64,000 nt of DNA from Pantoea vagans (GTDB taxonomy: Bacteria > Pseudomonadota > Gammaproteobacteria > Enterobacterales > Enterobacteriaceae), in assembly GCF_004792415.1 (NCBI RefSeq), contig NZ_CP038854.1, positions 62,001 through 126,000 on the forward strand, given 5' to 3'. Made by a program: the position numbers and the translations under genes. Below the pieces are notes generated by a model. The model was not told the origin of the DNA and did no database searches. It saw only the letters and a program-made list of their open reading frames with translations. Of the stretch, positions 26,059-35,715 are shown piece by piece; within the stretch, counting starts at the first letter, position 1; each line of letters starts with the position of its first letter.

Positions 26059-27415
26059 AACCGGCGGCGACCCGCGTGGCTTAGCGGATTATGCTGCGCT
26101 GCGCGATGAACTGGCGAAGCTGTCTCATCCGGCGCGTCCTGATGTTGACTGGACACGCGTTGAGCAATTGAGTCTTTCGCTGTTTCACAACAACGGCCTG
26201 GAACTGCAGACTCTGTGCTGGTACACGCTGGCGCGAACCCGACTCGCGGGCATGGCGGGCCTGAACCAGGGGCTGGCACTTTTGGACAGGCTGATGACTC
26301 AGCAGTGGGGAACGCTCTGGCCCCGGCCTGTCCATGCCCGGATGGAAATCCTTGCCGGACTCAGTCAACGGCTGCAGGCTGTATTGCGCACACTGACGCT
26401 CGAATATGCGCAACTGCCCCTGATTTATGAGGCAGAGAAATACCTGAACAATGTGCGTGATCTTCTGCAGCGTCTGGAATTAAAAAATATCAGTCAGACA
26501 GCCGAGCTGGCTCTGTTTATGCAAAAGGCAGCCACCCGGCTTGAAAATCAGTACGCCAGTCAGGGTGACCCCTCTGCCAGCGTTATCCCTGTGGCAGACC
26601 ACGAAGCTGAAATGCCAGCAGAGTCTGCTTCGGTTACGGTTGAACCCGATGAGCGTCTGCCCGAAATCATCGACAACGTTAACATTTTGAATATCCCAGC
26701 AAAACCAGCACCGCAGCCTAATTATTCCGCCAGAATCGAGCCAGCGACCATCAGCCGTAATGAAGCCACTGAACCCTTCATAAAACCTGCTTCTATTGCG
26801 GCTGATGCGGATCAGGTGCCAGTGAACCCGGAGATACCACAGGTATCAGCCCCCCGGCAGACATGGCGGCCTTTTACTGCGGGTATGCTGACCATGCTGG
26901 TTCTGGGCGCGATCGCTCTGTGGAGCTGGCAAAAAATCGCTCCGCAGCCGGTCAGTCCCGTACCGGCCATCGCCGATGCGCACGCACTGACAACGCTGGC
27001 GCAGTTGCCGCCATTGTGGCGACAGGAATATGGCTTTGTGCTCGCCACCAGAGCTGAACCTGGCGAAACAGAGACGTTAAAAGCGCAGTGGCAGCAGTAC
27101 CTTATGGGAAATGCACTACCCACAGAATCATTATCCGGCTGGCATCAGGGGATGGAAGGATTGCAGGCACTGACACACCGCCTGAATATGCTTGATGAGC
27201 GCAAAGGCAGGTATCTCACCGGCTCGGAGCTGAAGTCGATGGTGTTCGCGATAACGCAGAACTTCAGCCGCTCAGTTCCCCTTGAAGAGCAGCTTTATCA
27301 GCTGGGGCAGTCAGAAAGTGCCGCATCAGGTAGAGCCGCACAGCTGGCGCAGGTTGATATGCAGTTTACTCAGCTGCTGAATCGCTATGCGCTGATCAAA
27401 AATCAGCCAGAGTGA
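26036..27415 (+). CDS. TagA/VasL-like T6SS protein (ImpA N-terminal domain with membrane anchor)
   Basis: A second ImpA-domain protein. It has an N-terminal ImpA-type domain (about 1-140, with GLELQTLCWYTLARTRLAGMAGLNQGLALLDRL), then a long Pro/Glu/Ala-rich linker. A single membrane segment at about 278-297 (FTAGMLTMLVLGAIALWSW) and a C-terminal domain of the VasL kind follow. Membrane-anchored proteins of this layout (TagA of E. coli, VasL of Vibrio) cap or stop the distal end of the T6SS sheath. The start is GTG at 26036 (or TTG at 26033), with AGGAG at 26021-26025, inside the end of the nuclease-helicase gene. The two genes are therefore translationally linked. This is the last gene of the T6SS locus. 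Confidence 0.85.
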   Translation: MNPAKTFKTGGDPRGLADYAALRDELAKLSHPARPDVDWTRVEQLSLSLFHNNGLELQTLCWYTLARTRLAGMAGLNQGLALLDRLMTQQWGTLWPRPVHARMEILAGLSQRLQAVLRTLTLEYAQLPLIYEAEKYLNNVRDLLQRLELKNISQTAELALFMQKAATRLENQYASQGDPSASVIPVADHEAEMPAESASVTVEPDERLPEIIDNVNILNIPAKPAPQPNYSARIEPATISRNEATEPFIKPASIAADADQVPVNPEIPQVSAPRQTWRPFTAGMLTMLVLGAIALWSWQKIAPQPVSPVPAIADAHALTTLAQLPPLWRQEYGFVLATRAEPGETETLKAQWQQYLMGNALPTESLSGWHQGMEGLQALTHRLNMLDERKGRYLTGSELKSMVFAITQNFSRSVPLEEQLYQLGQSESAASGRAAQLAQVDMQFTQLLNRYALIKNQPE

Positions 27416-27575
27416 TGGTGTACAGCGATAAGCACTGAGAGGATCAAATGTCTGCCGGGTCGCTTATGGCAAAATCGATAATCTGCGCCATAGTCAATAT
27501 TCATCGATTGATTGCGCTTTAGCTTTTATTAAATCCATCGGCGCATAGGTTACGCGCTATTTAACAGAGGTTAAA

Positions 27576-28100
27576 ATGTCTACAGAATCTCCGGAAGATA
27601 TCTCCAGCGACCTGTCTCAGTTCGTTGGCACACATTTTGTCTATACCTATGATAATGGCTGGAAATACGAGTGGTACGCCCGCAATGAAACGACCTGTGA
27701 CTACCGTATTCATCAGGGGCTGGTGGGCGGTCGTTGGGTGACTAATCAGAAAATGCACGCAGTGCAGTTTGCGCCCGGCATCTACAAAGTTGACTGGCAT
27801 GAACCCACCGGCACCTGCGTCAGCCTGCTGTTTGATCTGAATCGCACCCTGCTTCACGGGACAATTTTCTTCCCGCAGTGGATTGCCGGAGAAGGTCAGC
27901 ATCCGGAAAAAACCATCTGCTACCAGAATGACTTCATTGAAGATATGCACCGCTTCCGCGACGAAGGCCCGGCCTATCCTTATGTGATCATTCCTGAGTT
28001 TGCGAAAGTGACTTACATGAAAAACGAAGGGCCGGATAACGATGAAGTCATCAATCAGGCACCGGGGCAGATGCCTGCTGACTATTTTGATGGTAAGTAA
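27576..28100 (+). CDS. padC: Phenolic acid decarboxylase
   Basis: Non-oxidative decarboxylase that converts p-coumaric, ferulic and caffeic acids to 4-vinyl derivatives, detoxifying plant phenolics. The 174-residue cytoplasmic protein matches the compact lipocalin-like family throughout (FVGTHFVYTYDNGWKYEWYARN..., DYRIHQGLVGGRWV, IYKVDWHEPTGT, TIFFPQWI). ATG at 27576. No padR-type or LysR-type regulator lies next to it; its neighbours are the end of the T6SS locus and convergent clcA. Expression control therefore probably comes from elsewhere. Confidence 0.93.
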   Translation: MSTESPEDISSDLSQFVGTHFVYTYDNGWKYEWYARNETTCDYRIHQGLVGGRWVTNQKMHAVQFAPGIYKVDWHEPTGTCVSLLFDLNRTLLHGTIFFPQWIAGEGQHPEKTICYQNDFIEDMHRFRDEGPAYPYVIIPEFAKVTYMKNEGPDNDEVINQAPGQMPADYFDGK

Positions 28101-28110
28101 CTGATAGTAC

Positions 28111-28132
28111 GACCCGCCGCTATGGGCGGGTC
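28111..28132. terminator. Bidirectional stem-loop between padC and clcA
   Basis: A perfect 8-bp stem GACCCGCC (28111-28118) / GGCGGGTC (28125-28132) with a 6-base loop between convergent genes. The clcA stop codon lies inside it. No long T-run on either side, so terminator function is likely from position but not certain. Confidence 0.5.
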
Positions 28133-29508
28133 GCTTCAGCCTGGCGTGCCAGCGTGCGGGCCAGTATGGATGAGTAGAGTGGTTTTCCCCCCAGAAACTG
28201 CGCCAGCAGCGTTGCCCCCAGACAGGTAATAATCATCGGCAATATCAGCTGATAGTTATCGGTCATCTCCAGCACCAGCACGATCCCGGTGAGCGGTGCC
28301 CTTACCGAAGCGGCAAACAGTGCGCCCATCCCGGCAATCGCAAAGGTTCCCGCGTCCAGATGATACAACGGGAACAGATCCGTCATCGCTACCCCAAAAG
28401 CTGTCCCGAGCAGCGTTCCCAATGCCAGCATCGGCGCAAAAATACCGCCCGGCGCACCTGAGCCAAAACAGAGCAGAGTAGTGACCAGCCTGACCATGAA
28501 GATGAGCAGCAGCAGGGTGAACGGGAACACGCCATGAACCGCCTGCGGAATCAGTTCTGAGCCGCCGCCTGCGCCAGGTGCGAACAGCAGCGCCAGAATA
28601 CCGCAGCCGCCGCCGAGCAATGCACCCGCCAGCACCACGCGAGCCGTTTTGCCGGCATAAAAACGGGCAAAGAGATCCTGCGTTATGAATATCAGGCGGT
28701 TGAACAGTACGCCGACCATGCCGATGATCATACCCAGCACCAGATACATCCACAGCGTCTGGACTGGCGCATCAGCCAGTTTGCCAACGGAGATCACCGC
28801 CTGTTCGCCGTTGAAACAGCGAAATACGATGCTCGCCATAATCACACCGGTAAACACCGCTTTAATCGAAATCAGGTTATAGCGAAACTGCGGACGCATC
28901 TCCTCGATAATGAACAGTATGCCGGCCAGCGGCGCGTTAAACGCGGCGGCCAGGCCCGCAGCCGCGCCCGTTGCCAGCAGCGTATGACGCGCTTCGTTGC
29001 TGCGCATCCCCAGAACATCAATCACCATGCGGCCAATGTTGCCGCCCAACTGCACCGTCGGGCCTTCACGGCCCAGCACCATTCCGGCACCCAGCGTGCC
29101 CATGCCGCCAAAAAATTTCACCGGAATCACCCGCCACCAGCGCACAGGTCTCAGCTCTTCCAGCGCCCCTTCAATTTCGGGAATGCCGGAACCACCTGCT
29201 TCGGGCGCAAAGCGTCTGACGAGAAAATAGCCGACCATCGCCAGCAACGCCGAAATGGCAAAAGCGGCGGCGTAAAGCATCCAGCCCTGAAACTGCGCGG
29301 GGATAAGCGTATCGGCGCGCCACTGCTGTATTGCTTCAACGGCCCGGGCAAACGCTACGCCCGCCAGACCGACCAGCGTACCGACCAGCGCGGCACAAAA
29401 CAGCATCGCCAGCGGCGTTTTATCACGATAGAGCAGGGCGCGAAACATCCGGCTGCGCGCCGCGAGGGAACGGGGAACATAAACCGGCTGCGGTGATTCT
29501 TCATTCAT
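28120..29508 (-). CDS. clcA: H+/Cl- exchange transporter ClcA
   Basis: ClC-type antiporter moving two chloride ions for one proton, used in extreme acid resistance. With the ATG at 29508 the key residues fall on the E. coli numbering: Ser107 in GSGIP, gating Glu148 in GREGP, and proton-path Glu203 in FIIEEM. This supports that start over the upstream ATG at 29571. The other signature loops are present (GAPGGIFAP and the [11 protein letters not shown] segment with the chloride-binding Tyr). About 460 residues with the full set of hydrophobic helices. The gene appears to stand alone. Confidence 0.94.
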   Translation of the reverse strand: MNEESPQPVYVPRSLAARSRMFRALLYRDKTPLAMLFCAALVGTLVGLAGVAFARAVEAIQQWRADTLIPAQFQGWMLYAAAFAISALLAMVGYFLVRRFAPEAGGSGIPEIEGALEELRPVRWWRVIPVKFFGGMGTLGAGMVLGREGPTVQLGGNIGRMVIDVLGMRSNEARHTLLATGAAAGLAAAFNAPLAGILFIIEEMRPQFRYNLISIKAVFTGVIMASIVFRCFNGEQAVISVGKLADAPVQTLWMYLVLGMIIGMVGVLFNRLIFITQDLFARFYAGKTARVVLAGALLGGGCGILALLFAPGAGGGSELIPQAVHGVFPFTLLLLIFMVRLVTTLLCFGSGAPGGIFAPMLALGTLLGTAFGVAMTDLFPLYHLDAGTFAIAGMGALFAASVRAPLTGIVLVLEMTDNYQLILPMIITCLGATLLAQFLGGKPLYSSILARTLARQAEATRP

Positions 29509-29602
29509 TGAGAGGCATTCTTGTTCAACCAGACCAGCGTGCCAGTTTACTGAGTGATAAGGTGAAAACAAACGTCAGGATCAATTTCAGCCGGGAAAAG
29601 AG

Positions 29603-29911
29603 TTAATCGGTCTGCGGTGGACAAACCACTTGCGCCATGCGTTCGCGGTAGGCTGGGCTGTCCTGGTTTTTCAGCGCCTGAGCCGCGGCGGTCAGCGTGA
29701 GCTGATTCTGTTGCAGGTTCTGCCTGTCATTGAGAAACGTCTGGCGCAGTTTTTCATCGGAGAAGGCTGGCGGTAACTGACACTTCTGGCGCAGATCGTC
29801 GGTTATCTGCTGCTGACGCAGTGTAAACTGCAGCGTTTCATAGGGCCCGGCGGTCACAAGCATGGGACATACTGACAGCAGCATAAACAGCGTATTGCGG
29901 ATCACGTTCAT
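29603..29911 (-). CDS. Small secreted protein of unknown function
   Basis: A 102-residue protein with a clear Sec signal peptide (hydrophobic LFMLLSVCPMLVTAG, probable cleavage near residue 22). The mature part is glutamine-rich and helical with two cysteines (QKCQLPP and VVCPP) that could form a disulfide. AGGAG lies seven bases before the ATG, so it is a credible gene. I do not recognise the family. It is upstream of and in the same direction as clcA, but about 95 bases away. Confidence 0.7.
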   Translation of the reverse strand: MNVIRNTLFMLLSVCPMLVTAGPYETLQFTLRQQQITDDLRQKCQLPPAFSDEKLRQTFLNDRQNLQQNQLTLTAAAQALKNQDSPAYRERMAQVVCPPQTD

Positions 29912-30075
29912 GATGATCTCCTGACTGCTGAGGACAGCAAAGGCTCTTCGGCAGTTTCAGTTGAGTTTAATCGCATTGAGTGATTAGCCTGAGCACAGCA
30001 CCATCGACCGTGTGCAGCAATGTCGCCACGGTTGACGCAATAATCATAGCAATACTGGCGCGACAGGGAGCTGAC

Positions 30076-31302
30076 ATGCAGCCACATTCCACTGAAATTC
30101 TTACCGCTGACTGCTGTATCGTCGGCGGTGGCCCGGCCGGCTTAATGCTGGGTTATCTGTTTGCCCGCGCAGGCCTGCGCGTAGTCGTCATCGAAAAACA
30201 TGCTGACTTTCTTCACGACTTTCGCGGAGACACTATCCACCCTTCGACGCTGGAAATAATGCATCAGCTCGGACTGCTGGAATCTTTCCTGACGCTGCCG
30301 CATCAGCGAGCCGAAAAGCTTGAGGCAGAAATTGCAGGACAAAGCATTACGATGGCCGACTTCTCGCGTCTGCCGGTTCAGTGTCGTTTTATTGCCTTCA
30401 TGCCGCAGTGGGATTTCCTGAACTATATGGCAGAGCAGAGTGCCCGCTATCCGGGCTTCAGCCTGCTGCTGTCGACTGCCTTCGAGTCGTTGATCGAAGA
30501 AAATGGCACGGTCAGCGGCGTGACGGCCTCACGCGGCAATCAGCAGCTGCATATTCGCTGCAAACTGGTGGTCGGTGCGGACGGTCGCCATTCGCGCGTG
30601 CGCGAAGCTGCCGGGCTGATCGGACAGGAATTTGGCGCCGCGCGCGATGTCATCTGGTTCCGCTTAAGTAAGCAGCCGCAGGATCCCGAGCTGGGCATGG
30701 GGCATAAAGGGCCGAAGCAGAACTTCATCGTTATCGATCGTGGCGACTACTGGCAGTGCGGTTTGACCATTCCGAAAGGGGAGTTTGAGGCGAAACAGGC
30801 CGCCGGTCTCGACGCGTTTAAAGCAGACGTGGCGGCAGTGTCGCCTTTTGAGGCGACGCGCCTGTCGGAAATCGAAAGCTGGGAAGCGTTTAAGCTGCTG
30901 TCGATACGTATCGACCGGCTGGATAAGTGGGCGAAACCTGGCGTGCTCTGCATTGGTGATGCTGCGCATGCGATGTCGCCAATAGGCGGTGTTGGCGTTA
31001 ATCTGGCGATTCAGGATGCGGTGGCGACGGCGAATCTCCTTACCGCCCCACTGAAACGGGGAGAACTGCAGCTGCGCGATCTGGAAAAAGTGCAGAAGCG
31101 TCGTCAGTTCCCCACTGTCGCCACGCAGTTTCTGCAGATTAAAATGAGCCGCAACAAAGCCAGAAGAAAATCCACTGGCAGCAGTAAGGTTCCGGCGATT
31201 ATCCATCGCCTGCCGTTTCTGCGTTTTGTGCTGGGTCGCCTGATCGGTCTGGGCTTCAGAACGGAGTCGCCACAAGTTGCGCGTATGAAGTCAGCGCGTT
31301 AA
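30076..31302 (+). CDS. FAD-dependent monooxygenase-type oxidoreductase
   Basis: A 408-residue flavoprotein of the p-hydroxybenzoate-hydroxylase-like class A group. It has the N-terminal FAD/ADP-binding motif CCIVGGGPAGLMLGY (about 12-26), VVGADGRHSRVR (the DG motif) and the GD motif CIGDAAHAMSPIGGVGVNLAIQDA. The start at 30076 is supported by GGGAG five bases upstream; the open frame extending to 29980 has no such signal. The substrate is unknown and no pathway genes are adjacent. The lysine/arginine-rich C-terminus is typical of uncharacterised enterobacterial members. Confidence 0.85.
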   Translation: MQPHSTEILTADCCIVGGGPAGLMLGYLFARAGLRVVVIEKHADFLHDFRGDTIHPSTLEIMHQLGLLESFLTLPHQRAEKLEAEIAGQSITMADFSRLPVQCRFIAFMPQWDFLNYMAEQSARYPGFSLLLSTAFESLIEENGTVSGVTASRGNQQLHIRCKLVVGADGRHSRVREAAGLIGQEFGAARDVIWFRLSKQPQDPELGMGHKGPKQNFIVIDRGDYWQCGLTIPKGEFEAKQAAGLDAFKADVAAVSPFEATRLSEIESWEAFKLLSIRIDRLDKWAKPGVLCIGDAAHAMSPIGGVGVNLAIQDAVATANLLTAPLKRGELQLRDLEKVQKRRQFPTVATQFLQIKMSRNKARRKSTGSSKVPAIIHRLPFLRFVLGRLIGLGFRTESPQVARMKSAR

Positions 31303-31454
31303 ATGATTTCGACAGCGATCAGATATCGTGCGACACTGTTTCACTGTGAAAGTACTGTCAGATTGAGCCGCTATTTATCTGATAATTGGGCGCTAATTGA
31401 GCATTCTTAAGCTAAATTATTTTCGATTTTTGCGCCTGCAAAGGAGAGGTTTCA

Positions 31455-33227
31455 GTGCATAACGAGCAAAATGGCAGCGACGTAAAACGTCTGAGTGCGA
31501 TCAAGGCACTTTTGTCGCCGGATGAAACACGGGATAAAGTGCTGGAGAGATTCGTGAATCTCGCCAGTCAGGTGCTGGGTATTTCAGGCAGCTTCATTTC
31601 GATTATTGACGATCATAATCAATACATAAGAGCGGCACGGAACTTCGATCTTAAACAATCGACCCGTGATGAGTCTCTCTGCCGCCACGTTATAGATGGT
31701 GAAGGGCATCTGGTGGTGGTTGACACCCTGCTGGATGAACGCTTTGTGACGCACCCCTTTGTGGAAGGCGACCCGCATATTCGTTTCTATGCCGGTGTGG
31801 CGCTGCAGAACCTTGACGGCGCGATGCTGGGAACGCTCTGCGTAACCGATACACAGCCCCATCCCTTTGCGGATGAGAAACTCGCTACGCTGCGCTCACT
31901 GGCCACACTGGTGACCTCTTTTCTGGATGCCTGGAACAATGCGGGTTTTGCCGACGTTATAACGCATCTGCCGAACCGGCCACGGCTGATTCGTGATCTG
32001 CAGCAACTGACTGTTACCGCGCCCCACAGCCGTTTTCGCCTGATTCTTATCGACTGTCTCGACATTATTCGCATGTATGAGCTTTCCCGCGCGGTCGGCA
32101 TTGCACCGATGGAGAAATTGCTGAGGCAGATGGCACAGGATGCCGCACAGCGGCTCAATCTGCCGGAGAACGAGACGCTTTACACATTTGCCCCTGGCCG
32201 TTTTGCCATTGTGCAGCCCTACTCAGGCCGTTATTCAGCGCATAACATAATCGATCTGTTCAACGGCATGCGGGCCGATCTGGCGGAAAATATCACGCTC
32301 GATCTGGATGTCTTTACCGGCGAAACAGAGTTTGTACCGGGACAGATGGATGCCAACGAAACGGTGCGTCAGGCCGTCAGTGCGCTACATGAAGCGATTG
32401 ATGAGAACATCAGTGCGATGTCGTTTGATGAGAGTTACGACTCGCGGCGCACCGATGACTTTATGATCATGAACGATCTGGCTCAGGCGCTGAAGAAAGA
32501 TGAAGAGCTGTATCTCGCCTGGCAGCCCAAAGTGTGTCTCAAAACCGGTAAAACGGTAGGGCTGGAGGCGCTGATTCGCTGGAATCATCCTGAGCGGGGT
32601 GAGCTCTTCCCATCAGAGTTCATTCCGCTAGCGGGTAAAACCAACCTGATCTCCGATCTGACCAACTGGGTGATTGATCATGCGGTTGAGCAACTGGCGC
32701 GCTGGAATCGCGATTACAACCTGATTCCGGTCTCGATTAACGTCAGTGAACGCGACTTCGCCAGGCCTGATTTTGCCGACCAGCTGGTGGCGAAATTAGC
32801 GGCAGCACAGTTACCAAATTCGATTATGGGTATTGAGTGTCTGGAGAATGAACTGATCACCAAAAGCGATGTGGCGATTAAAGGGCTGGAAGCGCTGAAA
32901 TCGCATGGCTTTGTGATCTCGCTGGATGATTTCGGCGTTGGCTACAGCAATATCAGCTACCTGCAGGATATCCCGCTGGATGTGATTAAGATCGACCGAT
33001 CGCTGATCTCGCGTATGGGCGAGGACGACGCATCCAAAATCATCGTCAGATGCATCATCGGGATGCTGAAAGAGCTGAATTACACCGTGCTGGCCGAAGG
33101 TGTGGAAGCAGAAGCCACGCTGGGACTGCTGAAAACCTACGGCTGCGATCAGATTCAGGGCTACTTCTTTTCAAAACCGCTGCCAGCCAGCGACATTGAA
33201 CACTGGCTTTATCCGAAGTCACGCTAG
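31455..33227 (+). CDS. GAF - degenerate GGDEF - EAL protein, probable c-di-GMP phosphodiesterase
   Basis: Soluble 590-residue signalling protein. The N-terminal GAF domain (about 15-165; ESLCRHVIDGEGHLVVVDTLLDERF) is a sensor. A GGDEF-like domain follows, but the signature position reads APGRF, so it cannot make c-di-GMP. The EAL domain (about 345-580) keeps EAL in GLEALIRW, the Asn of SINVS, DDFGVGYSN, IKIDRSLI, EGVEAE and IQGYFFSKP. The usual ExTE is altered to ECLEN. Phosphodiesterase activity is likely but the altered motif leaves some doubt. The start is GTG at 31455, with AAGGAGAGG upstream. Confidence 0.87.
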   Translation: MHNEQNGSDVKRLSAIKALLSPDETRDKVLERFVNLASQVLGISGSFISIIDDHNQYIRAARNFDLKQSTRDESLCRHVIDGEGHLVVVDTLLDERFVTHPFVEGDPHIRFYAGVALQNLDGAMLGTLCVTDTQPHPFADEKLATLRSLATLVTSFLDAWNNAGFADVITHLPNRPRLIRDLQQLTVTAPHSRFRLILIDCLDIIRMYELSRAVGIAPMEKLLRQMAQDAAQRLNLPENETLYTFAPGRFAIVQPYSGRYSAHNIIDLFNGMRADLAENITLDLDVFTGETEFVPGQMDANETVRQAVSALHEAIDENISAMSFDESYDSRRTDDFMIMNDLAQALKKDEELYLAWQPKVCLKTGKTVGLEALIRWNHPERGELFPSEFIPLAGKTNLISDLTNWVIDHAVEQLARWNRDYNLIPVSINVSERDFARPDFADQLVAKLAAAQLPNSIMGIECLENELITKSDVAIKGLEALKSHGFVISLDDFGVGYSNISYLQDIPLDVIKIDRSLISRMGEDDASKIIVRCIIGMLKELNYTVLAEGVEAEATLGLLKTYGCDQIQGYFFSKPLPASDIEHWLYPKSR

Positions 33228-33233
33228 TCAACC

Positions 33234-33257
33234 CGCCCGCAGCACCGACTGCGGGCG
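33234..33257. terminator. Bidirectional stem-loop between the EAL gene and thiY
   Basis: A perfect 9-bp stem CGCCCGCAG (33234-33242) / CTGCGGGCG (33249-33257) with loop CACCGA, centred between two convergent genes. No T-run follows, so efficiency is uncertain. Confidence 0.55.
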
Positions 33258-33263
33258 CGCTGA

Positions 33264-34211
33264 TCACTCACTGCCGATGGCGTAACGCTCAACCGGAGTG
33301 ATGTGCTTAATCAGCTTGTTATCAAACAAAAACTGCTCATAAGCCTGATAGCGTGCGCGATCCAGTCTGGCCGGATCGGCGGCGAACAGCGGCAGCGTAG
33401 CCTGCCATGCCTGATGGTTTAGCGGTGTATTCAGCTCCGGATGCGCCTGTGCAAATGCCTGCCAGCTCTCTTCAGGATGTGCCTGCAACTGGGCATTTCC
33501 CTTCTTCAGTGCCCGCAGAAACTTTTTAATTTTTTCTGAGTGCGCCTCATCGCGGTTAGCAACGATAATCAGCTCGTCATAGGCCGGCACGCCATAATCC
33601 TCGACGTTAAGCACTACCGGATCTTTGCCAGCAAGCTTCATCTCCAGGGCTTCGATATTGCGATAGCCGCCAATCACCGCATCAACCTGTCCGGTCATCA
33701 GGGCGCTGGTGAGCTGAAAATTGACGTTAACCAGCTTTACCTGCTCGGCCCTGATACCGTCATGGCTCAGCATGGTCGCCAGCGTCGCCTCTTCAATGCC
33801 GCTGACGGAATAGCCGATGCGTTTTCCTTTTAAGTCCGCTGGTTTTCTCACCGTTTTGTCCAGCGTCATCAGCGTATTCAGCGGCGTATTAATCAGCGTG
33901 CCCACCCGCATCAGCGGCAGGCCCTGGTCGGCGAAAAAATGCAGCTGCGGCTGGTACGTTATCGCTAAGTCCGCCTGCTTAGCGGCCACCAGACGCGGCG
34001 GCAGCGCGGGGTCGGAAGGCGGCACAATGTTAACCTCCAGACCCTCTGCCGCAAACGCTCCGGTTTGCTGCGCCACCATAATGGGTGCATGGTCGGGATT
34101 GATATACCAGTCGAGCACCAGCGTCAGTTTTTCCATTGCCTGAGCCTGCGAGGCTAAGGTGGCGCTGAACAGCAGGGCAAACAGGGGCGTTTTAGTCATA
34201 GGTTTTCTCAT
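33264..34211 (-). CDS. thiY: ABC transporter substrate-binding protein ThiY (thiamine pyrimidine precursor)
   Basis: Periplasmic NMT1/THI5-like binding protein. It has a signal peptide (FALLFSATLASQAQA) followed by LTLVLDWYINPDHAPIMVAQQTGAFAAEGLEV, the hallmark of proteins binding pyrimidine precursors of thiamine. About 315 residues. It ends a four-gene minus-strand operon (tenA, thiZ, thiX, thiY) controlled by a TPP riboswitch. With TenA it would salvage degraded thiamine, as in the base-degradation pathway known from Bacillus. An in-frame ATG at 34199 is an alternative start giving a shorter signal sequence. Confidence 0.88.
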   Translation of the reverse strand: MRKPMTKTPLFALLFSATLASQAQAMEKLTLVLDWYINPDHAPIMVAQQTGAFAAEGLEVNIVPPSDPALPPRLVAAKQADLAITYQPQLHFFADQGLPLMRVGTLINTPLNTLMTLDKTVRKPADLKGKRIGYSVSGIEEATLATMLSHDGIRAEQVKLVNVNFQLTSALMTGQVDAVIGGYRNIEALEMKLAGKDPVVLNVEDYGVPAYDELIIVANRDEAHSEKIKKFLRALKKGNAQLQAHPEESWQAFAQAHPELNTPLNHQAWQATLPLFAADPARLDRARYQAYEQFLFDNKLIKHITPVERYAIGSE

Positions 34212-34222
34212 CAGTAGGGTCG

Positions 34223-34978
34223 TCAGTGTGGTTCGGGAGTCCAGGTAATCAGGCGGCGAAGCAGAAGATCGATGATCAGCCAGAGTGTCAGTGTCATCAG
34301 CACCAGAATAAACAGGGCGGCGAAACAGAGATCGCTCTGCATCCGGGCGTTGGCATTCAGCATCACGTAGCCCAGCCCTTCAGCCGAACCGACCCATTCA
34401 CCTATGATGGCGCCAATGGGCGCGACGGCGGCTGCCATCCGCAAGCCCGAACCCAGGGCGGGCAGTGCGGCTAACAGCCGGACATGGCGCAGTTGCGCTG
34501 CGCGTGACGCGCCCATCGTGCGAGCCAGATCGAGATAGCCGGGCGTGACGCGACGCAGGCCATCAAAAAAGGCGGAGGTAACAGGGAAGAAGATCACCAG
34601 TACAGCCATCGCGACTTTGGCGCTCATGCCAAAGCCAAACCAGAGCACCAATAGCGGTGCCAGGGCAAATACCGGAATCGCCTGACTGGTGATCACCAGC
34701 GGCATCATCCAGCGCTGTAGCCACGGTGAAAATGTCATGCCCAGTGCCAGTACCGCGCCCAGCAGCACGCCGAGCGCCATACCGCTGAGGATTTCAGTCA
34801 GGGTGATCAGGCTGTGATGGCCGAGATAGCCAGCGTTGTCCCACAGTGCAGTAGCAACCGCAGCAGGCGAGGGCAGCAGAAAGGCCGGAACGGATGTGAG
34901 CGTGGCGAGCCACCACAGCGCAATTAATCCGGCTGAGAGCATGACTCCACGGTGGAGCGCGGCGAAACGTAATCTCAT
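34223..34978 (-). CDS. thiX: ABC transporter permease ThiX
   Basis: A 251-residue integral membrane protein with about six hydrophobic segments. It carries the BPD-type cytoplasmic loop contacting the ATPase (GASRAAQLRHVRLLAALPALGSGLRMA). Overlaps thiZ by four bases (ATGA) and is 11 bases from thiY. Resembles SsuC/ThiX permeases; the thiamine-precursor assignment comes from the operon and riboswitch. Confidence 0.85.
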   Translation of the reverse strand: MRLRFAALHRGVMLSAGLIALWWLATLTSVPAFLLPSPAAVATALWDNAGYLGHHSLITLTEILSGMALGVLLGAVLALGMTFSPWLQRWMMPLVITSQAIPVFALAPLLVLWFGFGMSAKVAMAVLVIFFPVTSAFFDGLRRVTPGYLDLARTMGASRAAQLRHVRLLAALPALGSGLRMAAAVAPIGAIIGEWVGSAEGLGYVMLNANARMQSDLCFAALFILVLMTLTLWLIIDLLLRRLITWTPEPH

Positions 34979-35715
34979 CCGGCCAGCCTGCTTAGCTGTT
35001 TCAGCAAGGTGGCCTGACTCTGAATCACGCTGATGTCATCTGCTGTCCGCGGTGGCTGGCCCTGCAGTGGCGGGCAGGTTTCGATGCCTGCGGAACCCAT
35101 TACCAGCAGGTGATGACCGAGGCGACAGGCTTCCGCGGCATCATGAGTGATCAGCAGCACGGTATGCCCGGCCAGCACCTCTGCCGCCAGGGTCTGGATC
35201 TGCGTGCGGGTCAGTGCATCCAGCGCCGAGAAAGGCTCATCCATCAGCACAATCGGCTGACGGGTGTAGAGTGTTCGCGCCAGCGCTACCCGCTGACGCA
35301 TGCCGCCCGAAAGTGTCGCAGGTCGCGCACGGGCACAGTGGCTCAGGCCCACCCGCGCCAGCAGATGCTGCGCCAGGTCGCGATCGGCTTTCTCACCTTT
35401 CAGACGACTGGCGAGGCAGACGTTCTGTTCCACCGTCAGCCACGGATAGAGCAAATCCTGCTGCCCCATCCAGGCAATGCGCCCGGCCAGCGGCAGACCA
35501 TCGCTGCCGTTAATCTGTCCCGAAGTGGGCGGCGTCAGACCGGCAATCACCCGCATCAGGCTGCTTTTACCCACGCCGCTGGCCCCCAGCAAAGCGGTAA
35601 ATGCACCGCCCGCGATTTCCAGATTAAGCTCGCTGAACAGTTGCTGCTGATCCAGCGTCAGGCAGAGCTGGCGAACGGAAATACCCGGCGGCACGGCAGC
35701 GTTCAGCCGCGTCAT
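34975..35715 (-). CDS. thiZ: ABC transporter ATP-binding protein ThiZ
   Basis: A 246-residue ATPase subunit with Walker A GASGVGKSS (about 43-51), Q-loop MGQQD, signature LSGGMRQR and Walker B VLMDEPFSALD. The H-loop ITHDAAEA is also present. Energises uptake through ThiX. Overlaps both tenA (upstream, four bases) and thiX (downstream, four bases), so all subunits are translationally coupled. Confidence 0.88.
   Translation of the reverse strand: MTRLNAAVPPGISVRQLCLTLDQQQLFSELNLEIAGGAFTALLGASGVGKSSLMRVIAGLTPPTSGQINGSDGLPLAGRIAWMGQQDLLYPWLTVEQNVCLASRLKGEKADRDLAQHLLARVGLSHCARARPATLSGGMRQRVALARTLYTRQPIVLMDEPFSALDALTRTQIQTLAAEVLAGHTVLLITHDAAEACRLGHHLLVMGSAGIETCPPLQGQPPRTADDISVIQSQATLLKQLSRLAG

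Noticed and set aside
28984..29496. Long open frame opposite clcA (170 codons)
   Set aside because: It is the antisense shadow of clcA, whose protein matches the family residue by residue; the shadow is Arg/His/Gln-rich with no ribosome binding site.
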